Assembly (NCBI GenBank): GCA_022846095.1
Contig: AP025583.1
Location: forward strand, 1,612,001 to 1,676,000
Source: Oscillospiraceae bacterium
Lineage (GTDB): Bacteria; Bacillota; Clostridia; Oscillospirales; Oscillospiraceae
DNA: 64,000 nt
Reading direction: 5' to 3'
Part shown: piece by piece, positions 53,252-61,839 of the stretch
How the letters are laid out: every line of letters starts with the position of its first letter
Numbering within the stretch: the stretch's first letter is position 1
The notes under the pieces: model-generated
Databases searched by the model: none
What the model saw: the letters and a program-made list of their open reading frames with translations, nothing else
Told to the model about the DNA's origin: nothing
Made by a program: the position numbers and the translations under genes

Positions 53252-55914
53252 AGCTCATGGTCATCGATGGCAACTCCCTGATCAACCGCGCCTTTTACGG
53301 CATCCGCATGCTCACCACCCGGGACGGGCAGCCCACCAACGCAATTTACGGCTTTATCAACATCCTGTTAAAGCTGCTGGACGAGGAGAAGCCCGACGCG
53401 CTGTGCTGCACCTTTGATCTCAAGGCCCCCACCTTCCGCCACCTCCAGTACGAGGGCTACAAGGCCCAGCGCAAGGGGATGCCGGAGGAGCTGGCCGCCC
53501 AGATGCCGGTATTAAAGCAGGTGCTGGACGCCATGAATATCCCCCGCTACGAGCTGGAGGGGTGGGAGGCCGACGACCTCATCGGCACCATCGCGGCCAG
53601 GGACACCGCCGCCGGGTGGGACACGGTGGTGGTGACGGGGGACAAGGACAGCCTCCAGCTCATCACGGAGCACACCCGGGTCAAGCTGGTCTCCACCCGC
53701 ATGGGGCAGACCACCACCAGGGAGATGACCCCGGAGAGCTTCCGGGAGGAGTACGGCTTCGACCCCATCCACATCATCGACCTCAAGGCCCTGATGGGGG
53801 ACACCTCCGACAATATCCCCGGCGTAAAGGGCATCGGGGAAAAGACCGCCATGGGCCTGGTGCAGATGTACGGCTCCATCGACCACCTCTACGACCATAT
53901 GCCCGAGATCGTCACCGCCCCGGAGACCCCGGCCAAGCCCAACGTGGTGAAGAAGCTGGAGGAGGGCAGGGAGCAGGCCCGCATGTCCTACGACCTGGCC
54001 ACCATCCGCTGCGACGCGCCCCTGGACTTCAAGCCCGAGGACGCGGCGCGCCGGGAGGCCGACGCCCCGGCGCTCTACGACCTGATGCTGCACCTGGAGT
54101 TTGCCAAGCTCATCGACAAGCTGGGCCTCAAGGCAGCCCAGGGCGCCGCCCCGGCGGAGGATTCCCCCGCCCCCCGCGCCCCCGCCCATGTGGCGGAGGA
54201 CGCCGGGGCGCTGGACGGTCTGCTGGCATCCTGGGAAAGCGCGGATCACGTGTCCTTCCTGCCCCTGCCCTCTCTGGACGGCGTGTGCGCCGTGTGGGGG
54301 GAGCGCACCGAAATCCTGCTCCAGAGCAGGCTGGGGGCCGAGGGCTACGACCGCTTTTTGAAGGGGTTTTTCTCCGGAAACATTAAAAAGGTCTCCCACG
54401 ACGTGAAAGACCTGATGAACCGGCTTTTGGGCGAGGGGCTGGGGGTGGAGGGCTTCGCCTTCGACACCGCCCTGGCCGCCTACCTCCTGGCGCCCACCGA
54501 CGGCAGCTACGCCCTGGACAAGCTGTCCATCACCTACTTCAATACCGAGCTGCCCCCCGCGAAGGACTTCACCGCCCCCGACGCCTTCGGCCCCCTGGCC
54601 GACCCGGCCCCCGCCCTGGCGGCCTGGAGCGCCTGGGCCCAGGCGGTGGACGGGCTCTACGCCCTGTTTTCCCCCCGGCTGGAGGAGCTGGGCCTGCACG
54701 AGGTCTACTACGGGGTGGACCTCCCCCTCTGCCCGGTGCTGGCCAGGATGGAGCGGGCCGGGTTCCTGGTGGACCGCAAGGCCCTGGCCGCGTTCGGGGA
54801 GATGCTGGACAAGCGCATCGAGGCCGACGTGGCCGCCATCTACGCCCTGGCGGGGGAGACCTTCAACATCAACTCCACCCAGCAGCTGGGCCATATCCTG
54901 TTCGACAAGCTGGGCCTGCCCCCGGTGAAAAAGACCAAGACCGGCTACTCCACCAACGCCGAGGTGCTGGAGAAGCTCAAGGGCCAGCACGAGATCGTGG
55001 ACGTGATCCTGGAGTACCGCCAGTACACCAAGCTCAAGAGCACCTACGTGGACGGCCTGAGCAAGGTCATCGCCGCCGACGGGCGCATCCACACCTCCTT
55101 CCAGAACACCGTCACCGCCACCGGGCGGCTCTCGTCCACCGAGCCCAACCTCCAGAACATCCCGGTGCGCACCGAGCTGGGGGCCGAGCTGCGCAAGATG
55201 TTCGTGCCCGCGGAGGGCTGCGTGCTGGTGGACGCGGACTACTCCCAGATCGAGCTGCGCCTGCTGGCCCACATCGCCGGGGACGAGCACATGATCGCCG
55301 CCTTCAACTCGGGGGAGGACATCCACACCGTCACCGCCTCCCAGGTCTTCGGGGTGCCCCCCGAAGATGTCACCCACGAGATGCGCCGCCGGGCCAAGGC
55401 GGTGAATTTCGGCATCGTCTACGGCATCTCCGACTTCTCCCTGTCCCAGGACATCGGCGTGGCCCGGTGGGAGGCCAAGGAGTATATGGAAAAGTACTTC
55501 GAGCGCTTCAGCGGCGTGCACGCCTATATGGCGGACGTGGTGGAGAAGGCCAAGCGGGACGGCTACGTCTGCACCCTGCTGGGCCGCCGCCGCTGGCTGC
55601 CGGAGCTCAAGTCCTCCAATTTCAACCTGCGCTCCTTCGGGGAGCGGGTGGCCCTCAACATGCCCATCCAGGGCACCGCCGCGGACGTGATCAAGCTGGC
55701 GATGATCCACGTGGACGAGCGGCTGCGCGCCGACGCTCCGGAGGCCCGGCTGGTGCTCCAGGTCCACGACGAGCTGATCGTGGAGTGCCCGGAGGCGGAG
55801 GCGGAGCGGGTCAAGGGCCTTCTGAGCGAGGAGATGCAGTCGGTCATGAAGCTGGCCGTGCCCCTGCGGGCGGACTCCGCCGCGGGCAGGTCCTGGGCCG
55901 ACGCGAAGGAGTAG
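53248..55914 (+). CDS. polA: DNA polymerase I
   Basis: An 888-residue protein. The 5' nuclease domain (1-290) has MVIDGNSLINRAFYG and GDKDSLQLI. The middle domain (~310-480) lacks the usual DxE exonuclease residues, so proofreading is probably lost, as in many Firmicutes. The polymerase domain carries DADYSQIELRLLAHI (motif A), RRRAKAVNFGIVYGIS (motif B) and LQVHDELIVE (motif C). It functions in Okazaki-fragment maturation and repair. It starts inside the MATE stop. Confidence 0.96.
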   Translation: MKLMVIDGNSLINRAFYGIRMLTTRDGQPTNAIYGFINILLKLLDEEKPDALCCTFDLKAPTFRHLQYEGYKAQRKGMPEELAAQMPVLKQVLDAMNIPRYELEGWEADDLIGTIAARDTAAGWDTVVVTGDKDSLQLITEHTRVKLVSTRMGQTTTREMTPESFREEYGFDPIHIIDLKALMGDTSDNIPGVKGIGEKTAMGLVQMYGSIDHLYDHMPEIVTAPETPAKPNVVKKLEEGREQARMSYDLATIRCDAPLDFKPEDAARREADAPALYDLMLHLEFAKLIDKLGLKAAQGAAPAEDSPAPRAPAHVAEDAGALDGLLASWESADHVSFLPLPSLDGVCAVWGERTEILLQSRLGAEGYDRFLKGFFSGNIKKVSHDVKDLMNRLLGEGLGVEGFAFDTALAAYLLAPTDGSYALDKLSITYFNTELPPAKDFTAPDAFGPLADPAPALAAWSAWAQAVDGLYALFSPRLEELGLHEVYYGVDLPLCPVLARMERAGFLVDRKALAAFGEMLDKRIEADVAAIYALAGETFNINSTQQLGHILFDKLGLPPVKKTKTGYSTNAEVLEKLKGQHEIVDVILEYRQYTKLKSTYVDGLSKVIAADGRIHTSFQNTVTATGRLSSTEPNLQNIPVRTELGAELRKMFVPAEGCVLVDADYSQIELRLLAHIAGDEHMIAAFNSGEDIHTVTASQVFGVPPEDVTHEMRRRAKAVNFGIVYGISDFSLSQDIGVARWEAKEYMEKYFERFSGVHAYMADVVEKAKRDGYVCTLLGRRRWLPELKSSNFNLRSFGERVALNMPIQGTAADVIKLAMIHVDERLRADAPEARLVLQVHDELIVECPEAEAERVKGLLSEEMQSVMKLAVPLRADSAAGRSWADAKE

Positions 55915-55960
55915 GGCGGGGGCTTGCCCCCGCTGCCCCACGACAGAAAGGAGGCCCGCG

Positions 55961-56554
55961 GTGAACCGAATCCTGCGCCCCCTGCGCCGGGAGGAGTACC
56001 CCGGCTGGTATGAAATGCTGGGCGGGATGTTTCCCCCCAACGAGCGCAAGCCCCTGGCCGACGTGCTGAACCTGGCGGACGCCGGGCGCTATGAGGTGCA
56101 GGGCCTCTTCGAGGGGGAGGCCCTGCTGGGCTTCGCCTCCCTGTGGAGCCACCCGGACTGCCCGGGCTATCTGGTGCTGGACTACCTGGGCGTGTGCGCG
56201 CAGCGCCGCTGCGGGGGCCTGGGCGCGGAGATCCTGGGGGCGCTGCGGGAACGCTTCGCCGGGCGCGCCCTGCTGATTACGGAGGCCGAGTCCCCCGTGC
56301 CCGGCGACGCTTCGGGCAACCCCATGCGGGCGCGCCGCATCGCCTTTTACGAGCGCTGCGGCTTCGTCCAGGTCTACGACATCGCCTCCTGCGGGGCCCG
56401 GTTCCGGGCCTTGGCGCTGGGGGAGATCGGGGATATGGACGCGCTGATGCGCGCCCACAAGGCCATTTACGGCCCGGCGCGCACCGACGTGGTGGTGCCC
56501 CTGGGGCCGGACGGGGTGCCCAGGCCTTCCTATTGGATGGAGGAAAACAGATGA
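55961..56554 (+). CDS. GNAT-family acetyltransferase
   Basis: A 197-residue protein. VLDYLGVCAQRRCGGLGAEIL is the acetyl-CoA-binding R-x-x-G-x-G/A segment, and RIAFYERCGFVQVYDI is the C-terminal motif. GTG 55961 has AGAAAGGAGG upstream. Its substrate is unknown. It is co-directional with rimI and its TGA overlaps the rimI ATG. Confidence 0.82.
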   Translation: MNRILRPLRREEYPGWYEMLGGMFPPNERKPLADVLNLADAGRYEVQGLFEGEALLGFASLWSHPDCPGYLVLDYLGVCAQRRCGGLGAEILGALRERFAGRALLITEAESPVPGDASGNPMRARRIAFYERCGFVQVYDIASCGARFRALALGEIGDMDALMRAHKAIYGPARTDVVVPLGPDGVPRPSYWMEENR

Positions 56555-56994
56555 ATTTGAAGCTGGTCCCCATGGACCGAAACAACGTCCCCGACGTGGC
56601 CGCCATCGAGCGGGAGTGCTTCTCCGCGCCCTGGTCGGAGGACATGCTCATGGAGGAGCTGTACAACGACAGCGCCTCGTACATCCTGGCCGTGGACGGC
56701 GGCGGGGCCGTGCTGGGCTACGCCGGGCTCCAGGTGGTGCTGGACGAGGGGTATATCACCAACATCGCCGTCAAGGGGATCCACCGCCGCCAGGGGGTGG
56801 CCGACGCCCTGCTGGAGGCCTTCCTCCGCTTCGGCCGGGAGCACCTGGCCTTCCTGACCCTGGAGGTGCGCGCCTCCAACGACAAGGCCGTGGCCCTGTA
56901 CCGCAAGCACGGCTTTGAGGAGGTGGGTCGCCGCAGAGACTACTACCAGGACCCGAAGGAGGACGCCATCCTCATGACCCTGCAATTTGCGTAG
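56551..56994 (+). CDS. rimI: Ribosomal-protein-S18 N-acetyltransferase (RimI)
   Basis: A 147-residue GNAT protein. RimI features are ERECFSAPWSEDMLMEEL, ITNIAVKGIHRRQGVADALL and LEVRASNDKAVALYRKHGF. It acetylates the N-terminal Ala of S18. The tsaD gene follows after two small genes, the common rimI-tsaD neighbourhood. ATG 56551 overlaps the previous stop, and the longer frame is spurious. Confidence 0.9.
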   Translation: MNLKLVPMDRNNVPDVAAIERECFSAPWSEDMLMEELYNDSASYILAVDGGGAVLGYAGLQVVLDEGYITNIAVKGIHRRQGVADALLEAFLRFGREHLAFLTLEVRASNDKAVALYRKHGFEEVGRRRDYYQDPKEDAILMTLQFA

Positions 56995-57001
56995 GGGCGA
57001 T

Positions 57002-57262
57002 TCATGAATCGCCCGCCGCCGTAAGTGCCGAGAGCTCCAGGCCCAGGCGCAGGCCCATGGACAGCCCGGCGGAGAAGGCCAGCAGGCCCCAGGCGCTTTC
57101 CCGCAGGTTGGCCCCGTCCTCCTGGTCGATGGGGGAGCCGTCCTTCTTGCTCTCCCACCAGGCCAGGGCCTGCCGGTACTCCGGGTCATCCCGCAGGACT
57201 TCCCGGCTGCCCAGCACCATGGTATCATAGAGCTGCTCCAAAATAGATTCCATTCCAGACAC
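57002..57262 (-). CDS. Small hypothetical protein
   Basis: An 86-residue protein starting SGMESILEQLYDTMVLGS, helical, with LLAFSAGLSMGLRLGLEL near the end. It may begin at ATG 57253 (MESILE). Similar small proteins accompany XRE regulators in related genomes as far as I recall. It is divergent from the XRE gene, and both could be read from the repeat-bearing region between them. Confidence 0.7.
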   Translation of the reverse strand: MSGMESILEQLYDTMVLGSREVLRDDPEYRQALAWWESKKDGSPIDQEDGANLRESAWGLLAFSAGLSMGLRLGLELSALTAAGDS

Positions 57263-57328
57263 CTCCTAGTAAGACTAAACTAGACATATTATATACGACT
57301 AAATTAGACATGTCAAGGGGGCATCATA
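57263..57328. promoter_or_regulatory. Divergent promoter with two 15-bp direct repeats
   Basis: GACTAAACTAGACAT (57273-57287) and GACTAAATTAGACAT (57297-57311) differ at one position, with 24-bp periodicity. The AT-rich segment between them contains TATTATATA. This is the natural operator for the adjacent XRE regulator and the divergent small gene. Confidence 0.65.
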
Positions 57329-57562
57329 TTGTTTCCTCAACCGATTCGGCTAAAAGAACTGAGAAATGGGAAGGGCTTGACGCAGACAGATATGGCGATT
57401 ATGCTTAAACTGACCTTGCGCCAATATCAGAGGTACGAGCGCGGGGAGCAGGAGCCCAAATTGGCCGGCTGGCTTTTCCTGGCGGATTTCTTCAACGTCT
57501 CCCTGGACTACCTGGTGGGCCGCTCCGACGACCCCGCCCCATTTCGCGCTTTAGAGGAGTGA
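57329..57562 (+). CDS. XRE-family regulator
   Basis: A 77-residue protein, almost entirely a helix-turn-helix (IRLKELRNGKGLTQTDMAIM, TLRQYQRYERGEQEPKL, FNVSLDYLVGRSDD). It starts at TTG 57329 with a GGGGG ribosome site and ends 4 nt before the tsaD start, so it may influence tsaD expression. It probably binds the direct repeats just upstream. Confidence 0.85.
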   Translation: MFPQPIRLKELRNGKGLTQTDMAIMLKLTLRQYQRYERGEQEPKLAGWLFLADFFNVSLDYLVGRSDDPAPFRALEE

Positions 57563-57566
57563 GCCT

Positions 57567-58577
57567 ATGAATATTCTGGCCGTGGAGTCCTCCTGCGACG
57601 AGACCGCCGTGGCGGTGGTGCGGGACGGCCGCACCGTGCTCTCCGACGCCATCGCCTCCCAGGCGGACATGCACGCCCTGTACGGCGGCGTGGTGCCCGA
57701 GATCGCCTCCCGCAAGCACGTGGAGGCCATTGTGCCCCTGGCGGACGAGGCCCTGCGCCGGGCGGGCGTGGGGAAACAGGAGATTGACGCGGTGGCCGTC
57801 ACCTACGCCCCGGGCCTGATCGGCGCGGTGCTGGTGGGGGTCAACTTCGCCAAGTCCGCCGCCTACGCCCTGGGGGCGCCCCTGGTGCCGGTGCACCACG
57901 TGCGCGGCCACATCGCCGCCAACTACATCGCCCATCCCGACCTGGAGCCCCCCTTCGTCTGCCTGTGCGTGTCCGGGGGGAACACCCTGATCGTGGACGT
58001 GCGGGACTACACCGATATGGAGATCATGGGCGCCACCCGGGACGACGCGGCGGGGGAGTGCTTCGACAAGGTGGCCCGGGTGCTGGGCATCGGCTACCCC
58101 GGCGGGGCCCCCATGGACAAGCTGGCCCAGGGCGGGGACGACGCGCGCTACGCCCTGCCCCGCGCCCACGTGGAGGGCGCGCCGCTGGATATGTCCTTCT
58201 CCGGGCTCAAGACGGCGGTGCTCAACCTGGCCCACAACGCCGCCCAGAAGGGGGAGGCGCTGGACCTGCCGGGGCTGGCGGCCTCCTTCGCCGCCGCGGT
58301 CAGCGATACCCTGGTGCCCAGGGCCATGCAGGCCGCCCGTGCGCGTGGCTACGGCAGGCTGGCGGTGGCGGGGGGCGTGGCGGCCAACACCCGCATCCGG
58401 GGCGACCTGGAGGCGGCCTGCCGCGCCTCGGGGGACAGGCTCTATCTGCCCCCGCTGTCCCTGTGCGGGGACAACGCGGCCATGATCGGCTGCCAGGGCT
58501 ACTACGAATATCTGGCGGGAAAACGGGCGGGCATGGACCTGAACGCCTACGCCAACCGGGACATCGGGAGGGGCTGA
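57567..58577 (+). CDS. tsaD: tRNA N6-adenosine threonylcarbamoyltransferase
   Basis: A 336-residue protein of the ASKHA fold. It carries VESSCDETAVAVV, the metal-binding HHVRGHI, VSGGNTLIVDV, FDKVARVLGIGYPGG and VAGGVAANTRIR. It installs t6A37 on ANN-decoding tRNAs with TsaB, TsaC and TsaE. Length is typical. RBS TAGAGGAG precedes the ATG. Confidence 0.96.
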   Translation: MNILAVESSCDETAVAVVRDGRTVLSDAIASQADMHALYGGVVPEIASRKHVEAIVPLADEALRRAGVGKQEIDAVAVTYAPGLIGAVLVGVNFAKSAAYALGAPLVPVHHVRGHIAANYIAHPDLEPPFVCLCVSGGNTLIVDVRDYTDMEIMGATRDDAAGECFDKVARVLGIGYPGGAPMDKLAQGGDDARYALPRAHVEGAPLDMSFSGLKTAVLNLAHNAAQKGEALDLPGLAASFAAAVSDTLVPRAMQAARARGYGRLAVAGGVAANTRIRGDLEAACRASGDRLYLPPLSLCGDNAAMIGCQGYYEYLAGKRAGMDLNAYANRDIGRG

Positions 58578-58597
58578 GTTCAGCCCCTCCTTTTTTT
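58567..58597 (+). terminator. Terminator of tsaD
   Basis: A 10-bp stem (58567-58576 with 58581-58590) overlapping the tsaD stop is followed by seven T. Confidence 0.92.
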
Positions 58598-59033
58598 GCA
58601 GGGGGATGCAGGCGTGGGTGCAGGCGGACGCGGCGGCGGGGAGGAAAAATGCGTTATGTATACTAAACTTGGCGGTGGGCGCGGGGCGGAGGCTGCGGTT
58701 GCGGGTTGTGGAAAAAACTGTGGAAAAGTGGACAAGTCCTTGGGGGAAAGGGGGGAGAGGGCGGTGGACAACCCGGTGGAGAATGTGCATAACTACTTGT
58801 AAAGGCGGTTATGCATTGAAATTATGTCTACTTGAAGGGTCAAAAGCCTTGCGGGAAATCGCGCTTTGAAGTGCGCGGATCCCGGCGTTCTACCCGAAAT
58901 TCGGAATGTGGGCCCGGGCGAAATTCTCCGCCCAAGTCCAACATTTACCTGTACGCGCCCCGATTGTCAAAAAAGGCGTGCAGCTTTTCCGCCGCCTATA
59001 CCCAGCGTATACGGGAAAAATACCGGCGGGACA
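58598..59033. other. Long gene-free stretch before the tRNA
   Basis: About 430 bp with no supported gene. It contains two TGTGGAAAA-like segments, a TGCATAAC/GTTATGCA inverted repeat (58786-58793 with 58808-58815) and GC-rich tracts. The short ORFs here are Arg/Gly-rich translations without a ribosome site. TGTGGAAAA and TTATGCACA resemble degenerate DnaA boxes, but clustering is too weak to propose an origin. Confidence 0.4.
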
Positions 59034-59062
59034 TTGACGGCGGGCCAAAAGTATGGTATGAT
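59034..59062 (+). promoter_or_regulatory. tRNA promoter
   Basis: The -35 is TTGACG (59034-59039) and the -10 is TATGAT (59057-59062), with 17-bp spacing, 33 bp ahead of the tRNA. Confidence 0.85.
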
Positions 59063-59094
59063 TTTTTACTGTTGGAGCCCACAATTTTATCCGT

Positions 59095-59170
59095 GCTACT
59101 GTGGCTCAGTTGGTAGAGCAGCTGATTCGTAATCAGCAGGTCGGGGGTTCGAGTCCCCCCAGTAGCTCCA
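59095..59170 (+). tRNA. tRNA-Thr (anticodon CGT)
   Basis: A 76-nt cloverleaf. The acceptor stem pairs GCTACTG (59095-59101) with CAGTAGC (59160-59166), followed by TCCA with encoded CCA. The D arm is GCTCAGTTGGTAGAGC. The anticodon loop TTCGTAA has CGT at positions 34-36, reading ACG. The T arm is GGGGGTTCGAGTCCCCC. Confidence 0.96.
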
Positions 59171-59174
59171 AAAA

Positions 59175-59208
59175 AGCTGTGAAATCATTGATTTCACAGC
59201 TTTTTTTG
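59175..59208 (+). terminator. tRNA terminator
   Basis: A near-perfect 13-bp inverted repeat (59175-59187 with 59189-59201) is followed by TTTTTT, directly after the tRNA. Confidence 0.9.
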
Positions 59209-59294
59209 TATACAGAGGCCCGGCGGTACCATGACTTGCTTTTATTCGTCTCAACGTATATACTGTCATTATTAATATGGGGTGGAGGCGCGGC

Positions 59295-59474
59295 ATGGAC
59301 TACATAGCGGCGAAACAGGCGGCGGAGCGGTGGGGGATCTCCCTGCGGAGGGTGCAGAAGCTGTGCTCGGAGGGCCGTATCCCCGGCGTGGAGCGGGTGG
59401 GCCGGGATTGGCTGATCCCCAGGGACGCGGAGAAGCCCGCCGACGCGCGCAAGCGGGCGATAGCGGGGCAATAG
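59295..59474 (+). CDS. Small excisionase/MerR-type HTH protein
   Basis: A 59-residue protein (DYIAAKQAAERWGISLRRVQ, CSEGRIPGVERVGRDWLIP), the HTH_17 fold used by excisionases and small regulators. ATG 59295 has GGTGGAGG upstream. It precedes the surface-protein gene by 13 nt and may regulate that operon. Confidence 0.78.
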   Translation: MDYIAAKQAAERWGISLRRVQKLCSEGRIPGVERVGRDWLIPRDAEKPADARKRAIAGQ

Positions 59475-59487
59475 AGAGGAAGCCACG

Positions 59488-61839
59488 ATGAACAAGAGAG
59501 GATACGCGGCGCTGCTGGCGCTGCTGCTGTGCGCCGGCCTTCTCCGGCCGGCGGCGCTGGCGGCGGAGCCGCCGCCCACCCCGGACGGCGGGATCGCCGG
59601 GGAGCAGGCGCCGGAACCGTCCCCGGTGGAGGAGACGCCGCAGCCCTCCCGGGAGGAGCCCGGCGGACCGCCCCCGGAGGAGGCCCCCGCCTCCCCGGAG
59701 CCGGCGGAGGGCTGCAATACCATGGAGGAACTGGCGGCGCTGGTGGCGCTGGATGAGGGCGGCACGGTAAACGTTATAAACGACCTGACCCTGAACGAGG
59801 GCGACGACCTTTATATGACGGCCGTGCGCCCCGTCACCATCGACCTGGGAGGCCACGGTATCACGGTCCCCCAAGGGACCTCCCTGACCCTGGAGGGCCC
59901 CATCCGCCTGACGGGCCGGGGCGCGCCCAATCCGCTCCTGCGGGTGGAGGGCAGCCTGACCACCCGGCGGGGCGTGGAGCTGACGGCGGTGGGAGACGGC
60001 GCCGTGGCGGTGGAGCTCCTCCGGACGTGGAACGGCGGCTGGACCGGAGACTGGACTATGGAGGAGACCACGGTCAGCGCGGAAGGAACCCAAGCCTGCG
60101 CCGTCCACGCCACCGGCGGAGATACGCTGGAGCTTTACCGCGTGGAGCTGCGCGCCAGTGGTGAGCAGGCGGCCACCGTCTGCTCCGACGTGCCGGTGCG
60201 CCTCCTGTATGGCACGGTGGATGGAGCGGCAGAGGCCCCGGAGCTGACCCTGGACGCCTCGTCGGCAAATCCGATGCCGGCGGATGCCAAGGTGATCCAG
60301 CGGGTGGCGGGGCCGGGAGATAACCTCTCGGAAAACGGCCTGTGCCTCCCGGTGGATGCGACCGCGGAGGAGCTGGACGCACTGCTGGCGGACCGGCTGG
60401 GGGACAGCATCGGATACGCCCTGTACGACCGCGCAGGGGAGGCGGACGCGGTGTTCTATACGGCCCCCGGCGCCTGGTCCGGGGAGGCCGTGGACCTGAC
60501 GCGACCCGGAACCTACTGGTTCACCGGCGTACCCGAGGAGGCGCAGTTGGGCGAAGTCACGCTGCCGGAGCGCCGGGCGCCCGTCCATGTGGTGGACTCC
60601 AATACCCCGTGGCTCATGGACGCCGAGCGGTTTGAGGAGAGCGTCTACCTGCGCTATTTCCGGGCCGTCGAGGGTGCTGGGGACTGGACGCTGTGGTACT
60701 CCATGGACGGCGGGGAGTGCTGGCGGGACGCCGCCGTACTGCCCGGCGCGGAGCTCACCGCCGGGGGCGCGCTGTTTGAGGCGCTGCCCGAAATGAACAG
60801 AACCTACCTCTTCCAACTGGAGGTCTTGGACGGGGACATGGCCGGGCGCTCCAACGTCCTGGTCTTTTCCTACTATGACGGCCGCCACTGGAACGGGGGC
60901 GGGGACTGGGACGGCGGAGATCGGGGCGACCAGGGGGAGCTGCCGCCCGCAAACGAGGTAATCCCGCCCCCGGCCATTGATCCGGAGGACACGCCCGCCA
61001 CAGAGGATACGGCAGAGGAAGACAGTGAGTGGCCTGGACAGATTGGAAATCCGTCTCCCGCCCCTGATCCGAAGCCAGCGCCCACACCCAAGCCTGAGCC
61101 GCCCCCGGTGATCGTATGGGTGGAGACCGAACCGGAGCAGACGGAAGCGGACAATCCGTCTCCCATGGAGCCAACTCCTCCTCAGGAGCCGGAGCCCACG
61201 CAGCCCCCAATGGAGACACCCCCCGCGCAGAACGCCCCGCCCGCACCAACGCCCAGCCTCACGCCAGCCCCCGCGCCGCAGCTCCCGGAGGAGGCCACAC
61301 TGACCCTGACGGCGGCGGAGCTGCGGGACCAGCTCCAGGCCAATCCCGCCGGGGTGACGCTGATCGGCGGCGGTTTCAAGGTGTTCCTGCCCGCCGCCCT
61401 GCTGGAGCAGACAGCGGAGGGCTTCGCCGCCCGGCTGGACCAGCCCGCGCCCGGCCAATTTGAGATTCGCCTCTGGGCGGACGGCAAAGAGATCGCGGGC
61501 TTTGAGCACGGGGTCTTTACCGCCACCGTCCCGGCGGCGCTCCCGGAGGGCGGGTCTCTCTCCTGCACGGCCCCGGACGGCACTGCGATTCCGGCATCCT
61601 CCGCCGAGGAGGGCCGGGCGGAGTTTACCCTCACCGCCACCGGCCTCTATACCCTCTCCGCCGCGCCGCCGGAGCCGGTTCCCACGCACGCGCCAACGCC
61701 CGCCCCAACGGCTGAGCCGGCATCCCCCGCGCCGGAGCGGAGGGAGCCGCGGGCTTCGGTCCTGCCCCTGACCCTGTGCGGGGCCTTGGTTTTGGCGGTG
61801 GCGGGAGTCCTCCTGCTGAAACGGAGGGGCGGCCGATGA
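59488..61839 (+). CDS. Proline-rich membrane-anchored surface protein
   Basis: A 783-residue protein. It has a signal peptide (ALLLCAGLLRPAALA) and a Pro/Glu linker (25-75). A beta-rich region (80-270) shows right-handed-helix-like strands: VNVINDLTLNEGDDLY, VTIDLGGHGITVPQG. A Ser/Val-rich part and a long Pro/Thr/Glu tract (~500-600) follow. The C-terminal membrane helix (LTLCGALVLAVAGVLLL) ends in RRGGR. No LPxTG motif is seen, so it is anchored by the helix. It is co-transcribed with the downstream sensor kinase (ATGA overlap), suggesting that its function is linked to that signalling pair. Confidence 0.82.
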   Translation: MNKRGYAALLALLLCAGLLRPAALAAEPPPTPDGGIAGEQAPEPSPVEETPQPSREEPGGPPPEEAPASPEPAEGCNTMEELAALVALDEGGTVNVINDLTLNEGDDLYMTAVRPVTIDLGGHGITVPQGTSLTLEGPIRLTGRGAPNPLLRVEGSLTTRRGVELTAVGDGAVAVELLRTWNGGWTGDWTMEETTVSAEGTQACAVHATGGDTLELYRVELRASGEQAATVCSDVPVRLLYGTVDGAAEAPELTLDASSANPMPADAKVIQRVAGPGDNLSENGLCLPVDATAEELDALLADRLGDSIGYALYDRAGEADAVFYTAPGAWSGEAVDLTRPGTYWFTGVPEEAQLGEVTLPERRAPVHVVDSNTPWLMDAERFEESVYLRYFRAVEGAGDWTLWYSMDGGECWRDAAVLPGAELTAGGALFEALPEMNRTYLFQLEVLDGDMAGRSNVLVFSYYDGRHWNGGGDWDGGDRGDQGELPPANEVIPPPAIDPEDTPATEDTAEEDSEWPGQIGNPSPAPDPKPAPTPKPEPPPVIVWVETEPEQTEADNPSPMEPTPPQEPEPTQPPMETPPAQNAPPAPTPSLTPAPAPQLPEEATLTLTAAELRDQLQANPAGVTLIGGGFKVFLPAALLEQTAEGFAARLDQPAPGQFEIRLWADGKEIAGFEHGVFTATVPAALPEGGSLSCTAPDGTAIPASSAEEGRAEFTLTATGLYTLSAAPPEPVPTHAPTPAPTAEPASPAPERREPRASVLPLTLCGALVLAVAGVLLLKRRGGR

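Noticed and set aside
53512-56049. 845-codon ORF antisense to polA
   Set aside because: Shadow of polA with no recognisable domain.
58598-59033. Replication origin from DnaA-box-like sequences
   Set aside because: Only a few degenerate matches, no dnaA or dnaN genes nearby and no AT-rich unwinding element.
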